DNA from: Lachnospiraceae bacterium
GTDB taxonomy: Bacteria; Bacillota; Clostridia; Oscillospirales; Ruminococcaceae
Assembly (NCBI GenBank): GCA_023664705.1
Contig: JAMPFE010000004.1
Location: 62,001 to 126,000 of the forward strand
Direction: 5' to 3'
Length of the DNA stretch: 64,000 bases
In this document: positions 41,622 through 48,742 of the stretch, in pieces
How positions within the stretch are numbered: the first letter of the stretch is position 1
Layout of the letters: each line of letters begins with the position of its first letter
Notes under the pieces: generated by a model
Database searches by the model: none
Seen by the model: only the letters and a program-made list of their open reading frames with translations
What the model was told of the DNA's origin: nothing
Made by a program: the position numbers and the translations under genes

Positions 41622-42209
41622 TCAGCGCGCGCCGCAAACCGCGTAACAAAGGGCTTTCCCATCCGCGTCTACCCCTTCGACGTCCCACTGGATGACCTTC
41701 ATGCCCATGCCGTCGAGCGTGGTGATGAGGCTGTCGTCGAACTCGCCGTAGGGAGCGCGGTACAGCGTGGGCTCGCTGCCCGTTATCATCTTTATCTTGC
41801 GGCTGCATTCCTTGGTGTCGTTGATGAGGTCGTTGACGTTTATGCCCTCGACGTGGGGGTGTTGGTCGGAATGGTTTTCTATCTCGTGACCCGCGTCGAA
41901 GAACGCCTTAACGTCGTCGGGATAGCGGTCGCACCAGTCGCCCGTGACGAAGAAGGTCGCCTTTGCGTCGTTGTCGCCGAGGATTTTTATCAGCTCGTCG
42001 GTGTTGGAGTTTTCCCAAGCGACGTCGAACGTAATGGCGACCTTTTTGTCGCCGCGCTCTACGCTGTAGATGGGGAGCTGACGCTGACCCGCCCTGCCGC
42101 CGACGGAAGCGACCGCCGCAGTTATGCCGACCGCCGCCGTGACCACCGCGAGACCCGCCGCCGCGGCGATACGCTTGATCTGTTTTTTTGTGAATGTGAT
42201 AGCTCTCAT
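41622..42209 (-). pseudogene. pdaB: pdaB-like deacetylase, 5' part (177 native codons + 18 foreign)
   Basis: Start ATG after GGAGGGGAATAT. A membrane-anchor/signal segment (KRIAAAAGLAVVTAAVGITA) precedes the PdaB-style NodB domain: PIYSVERGDKKVAITFDVAW (motif 1), ENHSDQHPH (motif 2, HxxxH) and LYRAPYGEFD (motif 3). At MKVIQWDV the homology stops; 18 unrelated codons from the element follow and then TGA. Motifs 4 and 5 are missing here and found at 23253-23747. Family members are about 220-260 residues; the restored protein would have 341 because of a long tail. A SigE-like promoter upstream fits a mother-cell sporulation gene. As it stands the product is probably inactive. Confidence 0.85.
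41657..41690 (-). other. pdaB/element junction at the 5' part (att half-sites)
   Basis: Minus strand: gene arm ending CCAGTGGGACGTC (41691-41679), core GA (41678-41677), element arm AGGGGTAGACGCGGATGGGA (41676-41657). The element arm's ATGGGA is the inverted match of TCCCAT in the other arm, each 20 bases from the core. Confidence 0.75.
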
Positions 42210-42260
42210 ATATTCCCCTCCGTGAAAAAATAATTATCATAGCTTGCTATAACTGCTCTA

Positions 42261-42290
42261 TAACTATGCCCCGCGGCGGACAAATATGAC
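42261..42290 (-). promoter_or_regulatory. SigE-like (sporulation) promoter of pdaB
   Basis: Minus strand: GTCATATT (42283-42290), 14-base spacer, CATAGTTA (42261-42268). This resembles the mother-cell SigE consensus (ATATT and CATAnnnT with about 14 bases between). No SigA-type promoter is seen in front of this gene. Moderate evidence only. Confidence 0.5.
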
Positions 42291-42328
42291 AAGCAGCGCC
42301 CGAAAAACAAAACATTTCACAAAAACTC

Positions 42329-42357
42329 TTGACAAACGATAATATTTGTTGTATAAT
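42329..42357 (+). promoter_or_regulatory. SigA-type promoter of the ComFB-like gene
   Basis: TTGACA (42329-42334), 17-base spacer, TATAAT (42352-42357). Confidence 0.88.
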
Positions 42358-42419
42358 ATTGTGTAAGAGGGTATGTCCGATCAGTCCGCGCTTTGCACGG
42401 CATCTTTCAGGAGGAGCTT

Positions 42420-42710
42420 ATGGCACTTGTAAACGTAATGGAAAACATCGTCGAGGAAAAACTTCAGCGTATGCTTGAGGCGGAGGACTGCTGCAAGTGC
42501 GAGCGCTGCTTCGAGGATATGAAAGCAAAGGCGCTGAACCAGCTGCCGTCGAGATATGTAAGCACGCATAACGGGGAGCTGTTTTCAAAGCTTGCCGCTA
42601 CCGTGCGCCAGAGCACTATCGATATAAACGTTGCCGTTGCGAACGCGATAGACGTTATTTCCGCGCACCCCTCGCACGAGGGCGAGGACGCCGACAAAAA
42701 GAGCGAATGA
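42420..42710 (+). CDS. ComFB-like late competence protein
   Basis: 96 residues: MALVNVMENIVEEKLQRMLE, then a Cys cluster EDCCKCERCFEDMKAKALNQ and LPSRYVSTHNGELFSKL, the pattern of the ComFB family. ComFB-family proteins have been linked to competence and, in some bacteria, nucleotide signalling, but the role here is unknown. ATG after AGGAGGAGCTT; single-gene transcript with its own promoter and a terminator shared with recR. Confidence 0.82.
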   Translation: MALVNVMENIVEEKLQRMLEAEDCCKCERCFEDMKAKALNQLPSRYVSTHNGELFSKLAATVRQSTIDINVAVANAIDVISAHPSHEGEDADKKSE

Positions 42711-42724
42711 CGAGCAAATTACAT

Positions 42725-42760
42725 AAAAAAGCCGTATTCCGATGCGAATACGGCTTTTTT
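42725..42760. terminator. bidirectional terminator between comFB-like gene and recR
   Basis: Perfect AAAAAAGCCGTATTC/GAATACGGCTTTTTT with a six-base loop; its last T is part of the recR stop codon. Confidence 0.93.
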
Positions 42761-43356
42761 TACAGCTCGCTGCGGTTTTCGAGAGCCTTTACCAAGGTCA
42801 CGTCGTCGGCGAACTCCAGCGCCGAGCCCGCGGGCAGCCCGTAAGCCAGACGCGTGACCTTGACGCCCATGGGCTTTATCAGCCGCCCGATATACATAGC
42901 GGTAGCCTCGCCCTCGACGGTGGGGTTTGTCGCCATTATGACCTCCTTTACGTCGGCAAGGCGCGCGATGAGCTCCTTTATCTTCAGGTCCTCCGCGCTC
43001 ACGCCGTCCATGGGCGACAGCAGCCCGTGCAGCACGTGATACAGCCCGTCGTAGCCGCCCGCGCGCTCGAGCGCAGAAACGTCCTTGGGGGACTCGACGA
43101 CGCATATGACGCTTTTGTCGCGGTTGTCGTCGCCGCAGAGCCCGCAGAGCTCGCGCTCCGTAAAGTTCTGGCAGCATTTGCACAAGCGGACGCTTTTGCG
43201 CGCCTTGACGATATTCTCCGCGAAATCCTCGACCTCGGTCTCGGGGAGATTTAACATATAATAAGCAAGCCGCTGGGCGGTCTTGATGCCGATACCGGGA
43301 AGCCTTGCGAACTGCTCCGCGGCAAGCGCCAGCGGAAATGAAACAAACTCCGACAT
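42760..43356 (-). CDS. recR: recombination mediator RecR
   Basis: 198 residues, normal length. HhH region LPGIGIKTAQRLAYYML, zinc finger CKCCQNFTERELCGLCGDD, and a Toprim domain starting VICVVESPKDVSALERAGGY with PTVEGEATAMYI. It acts with RecF/RecO in loading RecA at gaps. It ends the dnaX-ybaB-comEC-recR gene run, 15 bases after comEC. Confidence 0.97.
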   Translation of the reverse strand: MSEFVSFPLALAAEQFARLPGIGIKTAQRLAYYMLNLPETEVEDFAENIVKARKSVRLCKCCQNFTERELCGLCGDDNRDKSVICVVESPKDVSALERAGGYDGLYHVLHGLLSPMDGVSAEDLKIKELIARLADVKEVIMATNPTVEGEATAMYIGRLIKPMGVKVTRLAYGLPAGSALEFADDVTLVKALENRSEL

Positions 43357-43371
43357 AGAACCAACCTTTCA

Positions 43372-45405
43372 TTATTGCACGACCGAAATATTTTTCGCGC
43401 CGTTTTCAAGCTTTATGTAAAAATCTCCGTTACGGCGCGCGTTGTGCCAGTTTTCGGGAAGCGCCTTTTCGGAGCTCGAAAAGTACACGGCGTACCGCGC
43501 GGGGCTTTCGGGGGATTTTGTGAGCCTGCCGTTGTACAGCACTATGTCCGCGGAGGTCTCCTTGTCGGAGGGCTTTGCCGCGGCAAACGTTACCCCCGAG
43601 ACGGACAGGCGCGAGCTTTCGGGAACGACCTGCACGTCCGACCCGCCGAGGAGCGTTTTCACGAGGCTGTTGGAATAGACCGCGCCTATCTTCGTCATTT
43701 CCGAGAGCTCCCGTATCGCGAGCGCGCCGCTGTGATCCGCGTCAAACGCCGCGATACACGTTATCCCGACGGCGCCGTGCTCGCGCATTGTTCGGGAAAT
43801 GCCCGTCGCCAAGCCCGCGCCGCTGCCCGAAATGAACACGACGGCTTCTTTTCCCTCGATTATCACTGCCGCGCTTGTGCTGTAATTCCCGACGAAGCGC
43901 ACCTCGCTGCGCCGCTCGCAGACCGCCAAGGAAACGAGCATCGCGGCGGCGGAAAACACGGCGAAGAGCTTGCCCGAAAACGAGAAGGCTTTCATGCTGC
44001 CGAACGCCGCTGCCAAAAGAGCCAACACGCAGCACAGCGACAATGCCCACGCATACTTGAAATCCAGCGTGAGCCACAAGCCCCGAAAGCTGCCGAGAAA
44101 GCGCACGACTGCCGCGGCGGCTCTCATTGCGAGGTCGACGGGCAGCGCGAAAAGGCTGAGCCCCGTGACGCCGAGCGGCACCATAAATATGACGCTTACC
44201 GTCATCAGCGGCATAAGCAGCACCGACGAGAACGCGCCCATGAGCGAGACGCCCTTAAACGCGAAAACGCTTATCGGGGAGGTGCAGACGACCGCGCAGA
44301 CCGACACCGAGAGCACGGTAACGGCGGGCGAGAGCGGCTTTGCCTTGTCGGGGAGAAGCATACGGAGCTTTTTCGAGATCTCCGTTCCGACGACGCCCGC
44401 TCCGAGCACGCCAAGCACGGACATTCCGAAGCCCGTATCCAGTATCGTGGCGGGAGAGAACGTGCATATCAGCGCTGCCGCGATGCAGAGCGAATTGAGC
44501 GTATCCGCCTTTCGATAAAATATCGGCGCGAGGCTGTACAGCAGAAACATCACGGACGCGCGGAGGACGGACGGCGTGGGTCCGAAGAATATCACTGCCG
44601 CGGGCGCGAATAAAAGCGAAAGCGCCTGCTTTGCGCGGCGGCGCTTTTCGGGGAGCATACCCATAAGCACAGCCGCGAACAGCGCGAAGTGCGAGCCCGA
44701 GACTGCCGTATAATGCGACGCGCCGCAAATTTTCAGCTTTTCCCGAAGCTCGGGCGAGAGCGCGGAGCTCTCTCCGAGGAGCATTGCGGGCGCGAGCTCG
44801 CCCGCGCTTCCGAAAATGTTTCCGTTCAGCATCTCGAGCATACGCCCGCGGAGGGCTCTTATCGCCGAATAGACGCCGGCGCTGCCGCTTTTGACGGAGA
44901 TAAGCTCCGTTATCTCGCCCGAGAGCAGCACGCCGTCCGCGAGGTTTTGCAGCATATCGTCGCTGTCCGTTTCGTGCAGCTCCACAACGGCATTGACCAT
45001 ATCGCCCGTTTCCAGCTTTTCCCCGTCGTTTATCACAACGAGAGCCTTTCGCCCCGCGAGGTTCATCTCAACGGTATATTCCCTCGTTCCGCCGAACATT
45101 GACGAGCTTTTGTTTACAACGAGCTCCGCTTGGACGGTCTTGCCCGCAAATTCCTTTATCGGCTCGCAATACAGCGCGAGATAGGCGCTCATTACGGCGA
45201 CGCCCCACAGCAGCCCGACCGCGCATATCGCCGCCCTGCTGCGCTTTGCCGCGGAACAGACCGCGAAAACGGCGGCTGCCGCGAAAAGGATCCCGCAGAG
45301 CAAGCCGCCGCCGAAATATCTTGTCAACATCCCGACCGCCATAAACGGCGCGAATTTGACAAACGGAAGATTAAGCAACGCCCTCTTGCTGTTGTCCGGC
45401 TTCAA
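43372..45405 (-). CDS. comEC: ComEC/Rec2-family DNA uptake channel protein
   Basis: 677 residues: N-terminal membrane helices, an OB-like exported region (VQAELVVNKSSSMFGGTREY), a central competence domain with many helices (HYTAVSGSHFALFAAVLMG, FGPTPSVLRASVMFLLYSLA), and a C-terminal metallo-beta-lactamase-like domain. In the latter the usual HxDxDH site reads AFDADHSGAL, so the first His is Ala. It would form the channel carrying single-stranded DNA inward. Inserting it between ybaB and recR is unusual. Start is six bases upstream of the ybaB stop-side gap; ATG after a weak site. Confidence 0.9.
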   Translation of the reverse strand: MKPDNSKRALLNLPFVKFAPFMAVGMLTRYFGGGLLCGILFAAAAVFAVCSAAKRSRAAICAVGLLWGVAVMSAYLALYCEPIKEFAGKTVQAELVVNKSSSMFGGTREYTVEMNLAGRKALVVINDGEKLETGDMVNAVVELHETDSDDMLQNLADGVLLSGEITELISVKSGSAGVYSAIRALRGRMLEMLNGNIFGSAGELAPAMLLGESSALSPELREKLKICGASHYTAVSGSHFALFAAVLMGMLPEKRRRAKQALSLLFAPAAVIFFGPTPSVLRASVMFLLYSLAPIFYRKADTLNSLCIAAALICTFSPATILDTGFGMSVLGVLGAGVVGTEISKKLRMLLPDKAKPLSPAVTVLSVSVCAVVCTSPISVFAFKGVSLMGAFSSVLLMPLMTVSVIFMVPLGVTGLSLFALPVDLAMRAAAAVVRFLGSFRGLWLTLDFKYAWALSLCCVLALLAAAFGSMKAFSFSGKLFAVFSAAAMLVSLAVCERRSEVRFVGNYSTSAAVIIEGKEAVVFISGSGAGLATGISRTMREHGAVGITCIAAFDADHSGALAIRELSEMTKIGAVYSNSLVKTLLGGSDVQVVPESSRLSVSGVTFAAAKPSDKETSADIVLYNGRLTKSPESPARYAVYFSSSEKALPENWHNARRNGDFYIKLENGAKNISVVQ

Positions 45406-45410
45406 AGCGA

Positions 45411-45758
45411 TCAGAACAGCCCCGGGAGGGAAACGCCGCCCGTTACCTTTTCCATTTCCTCCGCGCTGTAATCCTCAATGTCTTGGATTATCTCGTTTAC
45501 GCCGCTGATGATGAGGTCTTGGAGCATTTCGATGTCGTCCTTGTCAACGACCTCGGGCTTGAGCGTGACAGACTTCAGCTTTTTGCCGCCCGTCATAACG
45601 AGCTCCATAGCACCGCCGCCGACCTGCTTTGTAAACTCCTTCTCCTCCAGCTCGTCCTGAACGCGGGTGATGTCCTCCTGCATTTTCTGAGCCTTTCTTA
45701 CCATCTGGTTCATATTGGCGTTGGAGCCCTGATATTCCTTGGGAAGTCTTGATTTCAT
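45411..45758 (-). CDS. ybaB: YbaB/EbfC nucleoid-associated protein
   Basis: 115 residues: a coiled-coil region (NMNQMVRKAQKMQEDITRVQ), VGGGAMELVMTGGKKLKSVT and the C-terminal MLQDLIISGVNEIIQDIEDY, as in the YbaB/EbfC dimer that binds DNA. It is between dnaX (30 bases upstream) and comEC, the standard dnaX-ybaB-recR neighbourhood. ATG after GAGAGGAG. Confidence 0.96.
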   Translation of the reverse strand: MKSRLPKEYQGSNANMNQMVRKAQKMQEDITRVQDELEEKEFTKQVGGGAMELVMTGGKKLKSVTLKPEVVDKDDIEMLQDLIISGVNEIIQDIEDYSAEEMEKVTGGVSLPGLF

Positions 45759-45788
45759 AATGTTCTCCTCTCGTTTTATGTCGAAACT

Positions 45789-47498
45789 TTATTCGTTTTT
45801 GATATTCACTTCAATGCCGAGCCTGCGAGCCTTGTCGAGAAATTTTTCCATATCCGAAAGCTCCCGCGGCGCTTCCTCCTGCACCGCGGCTTCTATCGCC
45901 GCGTGGACGGGAAAGCCGAGCGCGTCCGAGATGAGACCCTCGATACGGGTAAGCTCGTCGCCCTTGGCGTGGTTCAGCAGCATTGCGTTTGAGGAACGTA
46001 TTATCAGCCGACCGCCCTCCGTGCGGACGGTTGAGCTGCCGAGCATGGACGCTACGGCGAAATCCGCCTCCCTTATACCCGCGACCGCGTTCTCCCATTC
46101 CTCGGGAGAGACCTCGCGGACGGGTTCGGGCGCTTTCGGCTCTTGAACCGTCTCCTTTTCGGGAGCCTTGGGAACGGGCTCGGGAGAGGGTATGGGGTAT
46201 TCGTCGCCCGCGATGGGGGGAGCGTCTTCGTCGCCGAAGGGCGGCGGCTCGGGAGCGGCGGGCTTATCTACGAGCTTGGCGGTTTCCTCGAGGAGCTCGC
46301 GCGTTTTCCGCTCTGTATGCGACAGCTCCTCGACGGGGCGCGGCTTTTCCTTGGGCTTCTCCTTGATCTCGAACACGGGCTTTGACGCAGCCGCGGAAGC
46401 CTTTGCCGCAGCGGTCTCCGCGCCCGTGCACATTTTCACAAAGCACATTTCGGCAAGCGTTTTGCGCTGCTTTACCTTGCCGATACCCTCCGAGCATTGC
46501 TGCAAAAGCGTTAGGCAGCGCAGTATTTCTTCGAGCGAATACATTTCCGCGATGCGCTCGACCTCCGCGTATTCGTCGGGCAGAGCGCCCAGCAGCTCCT
46601 TGTCGTTCGGCGCGGTCTTGTACAGCATAAGGTCGCGGAACTGCCCCGAAAGCTCGTCCATGATGAGCGCGACGTCCTTTGAGCCCTTGTACAGCTCCCC
46701 GAGCAGGCGTATGCAGCCCGCCGTGTCCTTTTGCGCTATCATCGCGGAGAACGCGAACAGATGCTTTCTGTCGGAGACACCCGCGCACGCGCGAACCGTT
46801 TCCGACGTGATGTGCGTGTCCGCCGAAATGCAGCGGTCGAGTATCGAGAGAGCGTCTCTCATTCCGCCGTCGGACAGCCGCGAGATAAGCTCGGCGGCGC
46901 CGCGTTCGAGCGAGATGCCCTCTTTTTCGGCAACGGAGAGCAGTCTCTCCGCGCTGTCGGCGATGTCCACGCGCCTGAACTCGAAGCGCTGACATCTCGA
47001 CGAAATGGTCGCGGGGACCTTATGGACCTCCGTCGTCGCCATGATGAACTTTACGTGCGGCGGCGGCTCTTCAAGCGTTTTCAGCAGCGCGTTGAACGCC
47101 TCGGGCGAGAGCATATGCACCTCGTCGATAATGTAAACGCGGTACTTGCAGCTTACGGGCGTATACTCTATCTCGTCGCAAAGCTGCCGCATATCGCCGA
47201 CGCCGTTGTTTGAAGCGGCGTCCATTTCTATGATGTCCGTGGTGGTCTCGTTCAGGATCTCCCTGCAGCGGTCACATTCAAGGCAGGGGCTGCCGTCCTT
47301 GGGGTTCAGGCAATTTACCGCCATGGCGAGTATCTTGGCGCAGGTGGTCTTGCCCGTGCCGCGAGAGCCCGTGAAAAGGTAAGCGTGCGCAGCGGAGTCG
47401 TTGATTATCTGATTTTTGAGCGTCGTTGTGATATGCTCTTGGGAGATAACGTCGTCGAACGTTCTCGGACGATATTTCCTGTATAACGCAAGATACAA
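45789..47498 (-). CDS. dnaX: DNA polymerase III subunit gamma/tau
   Basis: Clamp-loader ATPase of the replisome. 569 residues from TTG 47498: LYLALYRKYRPRTFDDVISQ, Walker A LFTGSRGTGKTTCAKIL, zinc module CLNPKDGSPCLECDRCREIL, Walker B YIIDEVHMLSPEAFNALLKT, then lid and collar domains, a Pro/Glu-rich linker (about 400-460) and a C-terminal tau-like region. The TTG is chosen because family homology starts there and GGGGGTGAG precedes it; the open frame continues upstream into the SRP RNA gene, where translation is implausible. Confidence 0.95.
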   Translation of the reverse strand: MYLALYRKYRPRTFDDVISQEHITTTLKNQIINDSAAHAYLFTGSRGTGKTTCAKILAMAVNCLNPKDGSPCLECDRCREILNETTTDIIEMDAASNNGVGDMRQLCDEIEYTPVSCKYRVYIIDEVHMLSPEAFNALLKTLEEPPPHVKFIMATTEVHKVPATISSRCQRFEFRRVDIADSAERLLSVAEKEGISLERGAAELISRLSDGGMRDALSILDRCISADTHITSETVRACAGVSDRKHLFAFSAMIAQKDTAGCIRLLGELYKGSKDVALIMDELSGQFRDLMLYKTAPNDKELLGALPDEYAEVERIAEMYSLEEILRCLTLLQQCSEGIGKVKQRKTLAEMCFVKMCTGAETAAAKASAAASKPVFEIKEKPKEKPRPVEELSHTERKTRELLEETAKLVDKPAAPEPPPFGDEDAPPIAGDEYPIPSPEPVPKAPEKETVQEPKAPEPVREVSPEEWENAVAGIREADFAVASMLGSSTVRTEGGRLIIRSSNAMLLNHAKGDELTRIEGLISDALGFPVHAAIEAAVQEEAPRELSDMEKFLDKARRLGIEVNIKNE

Positions 47499-47525
47499 AC
47501 GCTCACCCCCGACAACAAAACGCCC

Positions 47526-47641
47526 TCGATTATGGGAACAGACTGACTGCGGCACACAGGGAGATCCGCTTAATGCTGCTCGGGTCACCGCCTGACATGG
47601 TTCACAGTTCCCCGTTGCACAGGGTCTGCCCCCATAATCGA
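47526..47641 (-). ncRNA. ffs: small signal recognition particle RNA
   Basis: Terminal stem TCGATTATGGG/CCCATAATCGA encloses about 95 bases including GAACCATGTCAGG and AGCAGCATTAAGC, the two strands of the conserved SRP domain that binds Ffh. The position just upstream of dnaX matches other Firmicutes. A small type without Alu domain is inferred from the length (about 116 bases). Confidence 0.9.
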
Positions 47642-47665
47642 AAGCATTTTTTCAATATCTATACT

Positions 47666-47694
47666 ATTATACAACATTTTACCGAAAAAATCAA
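47666..47694 (-). promoter_or_regulatory. promoter of SRP RNA (and dnaX run)
   Basis: Minus strand: TTGATT (47689-47694), 17-base spacer, TATAAT (47666-47671), about 25 bases before the RNA's terminal stem. Confidence 0.82.
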
Positions 47695-47727
47695 GGGGTT
47701 TTCGGACTTTTTTGAATATTATGAAAC

Positions 47728-47756
47728 ATACCCGGGAGCAATGCTCCCGGGTATGA
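47728..47756 (-). terminator. terminator of the rpmH-to-jag operon
   Basis: Stem ATACCCGGGAGC/GCTCCCGGGTAT, loop of three to five bases, modest T-rich tail on the minus strand, directly after the jag stop codon. Confidence 0.78.
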
Positions 47757-47759
47757 TAA

Positions 47760-48719
47760 TCAAAGCTCTATTTTTCCGTACAGCGCGGCGTTCTTTTCGG
47801 TATCCACGGTCTCCTTGGAGAACTCGCCCGCGTTTGCGTTTTCGTCGGGCTGATACTGCTTGCGCTTGTACTCGCGCTCGAAGCTTGTCGAAAAGCCGCT
47901 CGACTGGCGATAGCTGCGCGTTGAGGCTCCGTCCGAGGAACGGCGGTTTCCGCGGCGGCGGTTGTCGAACTTGGGCTTATCGGCGTAAATTACGACCTTT
48001 CTGTAGGGCTCCGTGCCCGTGGAACGGCTTGAAACGCCCTCTATCTCCGCAACGCAGCTGTGGATTATCCTGCGCTCGTAGGGGTTCATGGGCTCGAGAG
48101 CGATTCTCCTGCCCTGCTTGATGACCTTTGCGGAGGTCTTTCCGGCAAGCGCGACGAGCGTTTCGCGGCGCTTGTCGCGGTAATCGTTGCAGTCGAGCGA
48201 AATGCGGCAGTAGCTCTCCTCGGAGCGGTTGGAGGCGAGTATCGTCAGATACTGGAGGCTGTCCAGCGTTTCGCCGCGCTTTCCGATAACGATGCCGAGC
48301 TTTTCGCCCGTGATGTTCAGAACCACGTTTCCGTCGCGCTTTATCGGGGTTATCTCAAACTTCTCGAGCCCGAGCGCGTGCAGAACGTCGGTCAGATACT
48401 CGACAGCCATTTTGACCTTCAGGCTGCCGCTTACGTCGAAATTCTCGGGGAGCTCGCCGCCGTCCTCCTCGGGCGCAGCGTCCTCCGCCGCGGCTTCAAC
48501 GGTCTCCGCAGGCTTGCTTTCCTCCGCCGCGGGCTGCCCGTCGGACGCCGCCTCGAGGTAAACCGCCTTGACCCTCGCTTCTCCCTTCAACCCGCCGAAA
48601 AGCGTTTTCCGCGGCTGCTCGAGAATTTCAAAGTCTATCTCGTCCGCGCTTACGCCGAATTCCTCTGCGGCAAGAGCCTTCGCTTCTTCCAAGGTCTTTG
48701 CTGTGAATTCTTTTACCAT
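47760..48719 (-). CDS. jag: Jag/KhpB (EloR) RNA-binding protein
   Basis: 319 residues: N-terminal Jag-N domain (KEFTAKTLEEAKALAAEEFG, FEILEQPRKTLFGGLKGEAR), an acidic Ala/Glu linker (about 75-105), a KH domain (GIVIGKRGETLDSLQYLTIL) and an R3H domain (ALEPMNPYERRIIHSCVAEI, GVSSRSTGTEPYRKVVI). A further roughly 60-residue basic, Ser-rich tail (KFDNRRRGNRRSSDGA) is longer than in many homologues. Members affect cell elongation and division through RNA binding. Located after yidC, the usual order. Confidence 0.95.
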   Translation of the reverse strand: MVKEFTAKTLEEAKALAAEEFGVSADEIDFEILEQPRKTLFGGLKGEARVKAVYLEAASDGQPAAEESKPAETVEAAAEDAAPEEDGGELPENFDVSGSLKVKMAVEYLTDVLHALGLEKFEITPIKRDGNVVLNITGEKLGIVIGKRGETLDSLQYLTILASNRSEESYCRISLDCNDYRDKRRETLVALAGKTSAKVIKQGRRIALEPMNPYERRIIHSCVAEIEGVSSRSTGTEPYRKVVIYADKPKFDNRRRGNRRSSDGASTRSYRQSSGFSTSFEREYKRKQYQPDENANAGEFSKETVDTEKNAALYGKIEL

Positions 48720-48742
48720 ATTGTTCCCCTTTCCGACGGCGG

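Larger units (their letters stand above)
23747..41677. mobile_element. 17.9-kb intervening element inserted in pdaB (serine-recombinase type)
   Basis: The segment separates the two halves of one minus-strand gene in the order and orientation of a simple insertion. It carries a large serine recombinase at 29035-30522. Its two ends, joined, form a 42-base quasi-palindrome with GA exactly in the middle. Length is 17,931 bases between equivalent junction positions. Contents: lipoprotein hydrolase, response regulator, PocR hybrid kinase, recombinase plus small gene, flavin/PPOX protein, MarR, anti-sigma and ECF sigma, PPi-phosphofructokinase, hybrid kinase, TrkH, TrkA, CPBP protease, TetR. No conjugation, phage or replication genes are visible, and base composition looks like the neighbours. 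The recombinase gene is 5.3 kb from the nearer end, unusual for phage-type integrases. The boundaries are well supported; current mobility is inference. Confidence 0.75.

Noticed and set aside
23747..41677. Prophage or conjugative element
   Set aside because: No capsid, tail, terminase, relaxase or conjugation genes are visible; only a serine recombinase supports mobility.
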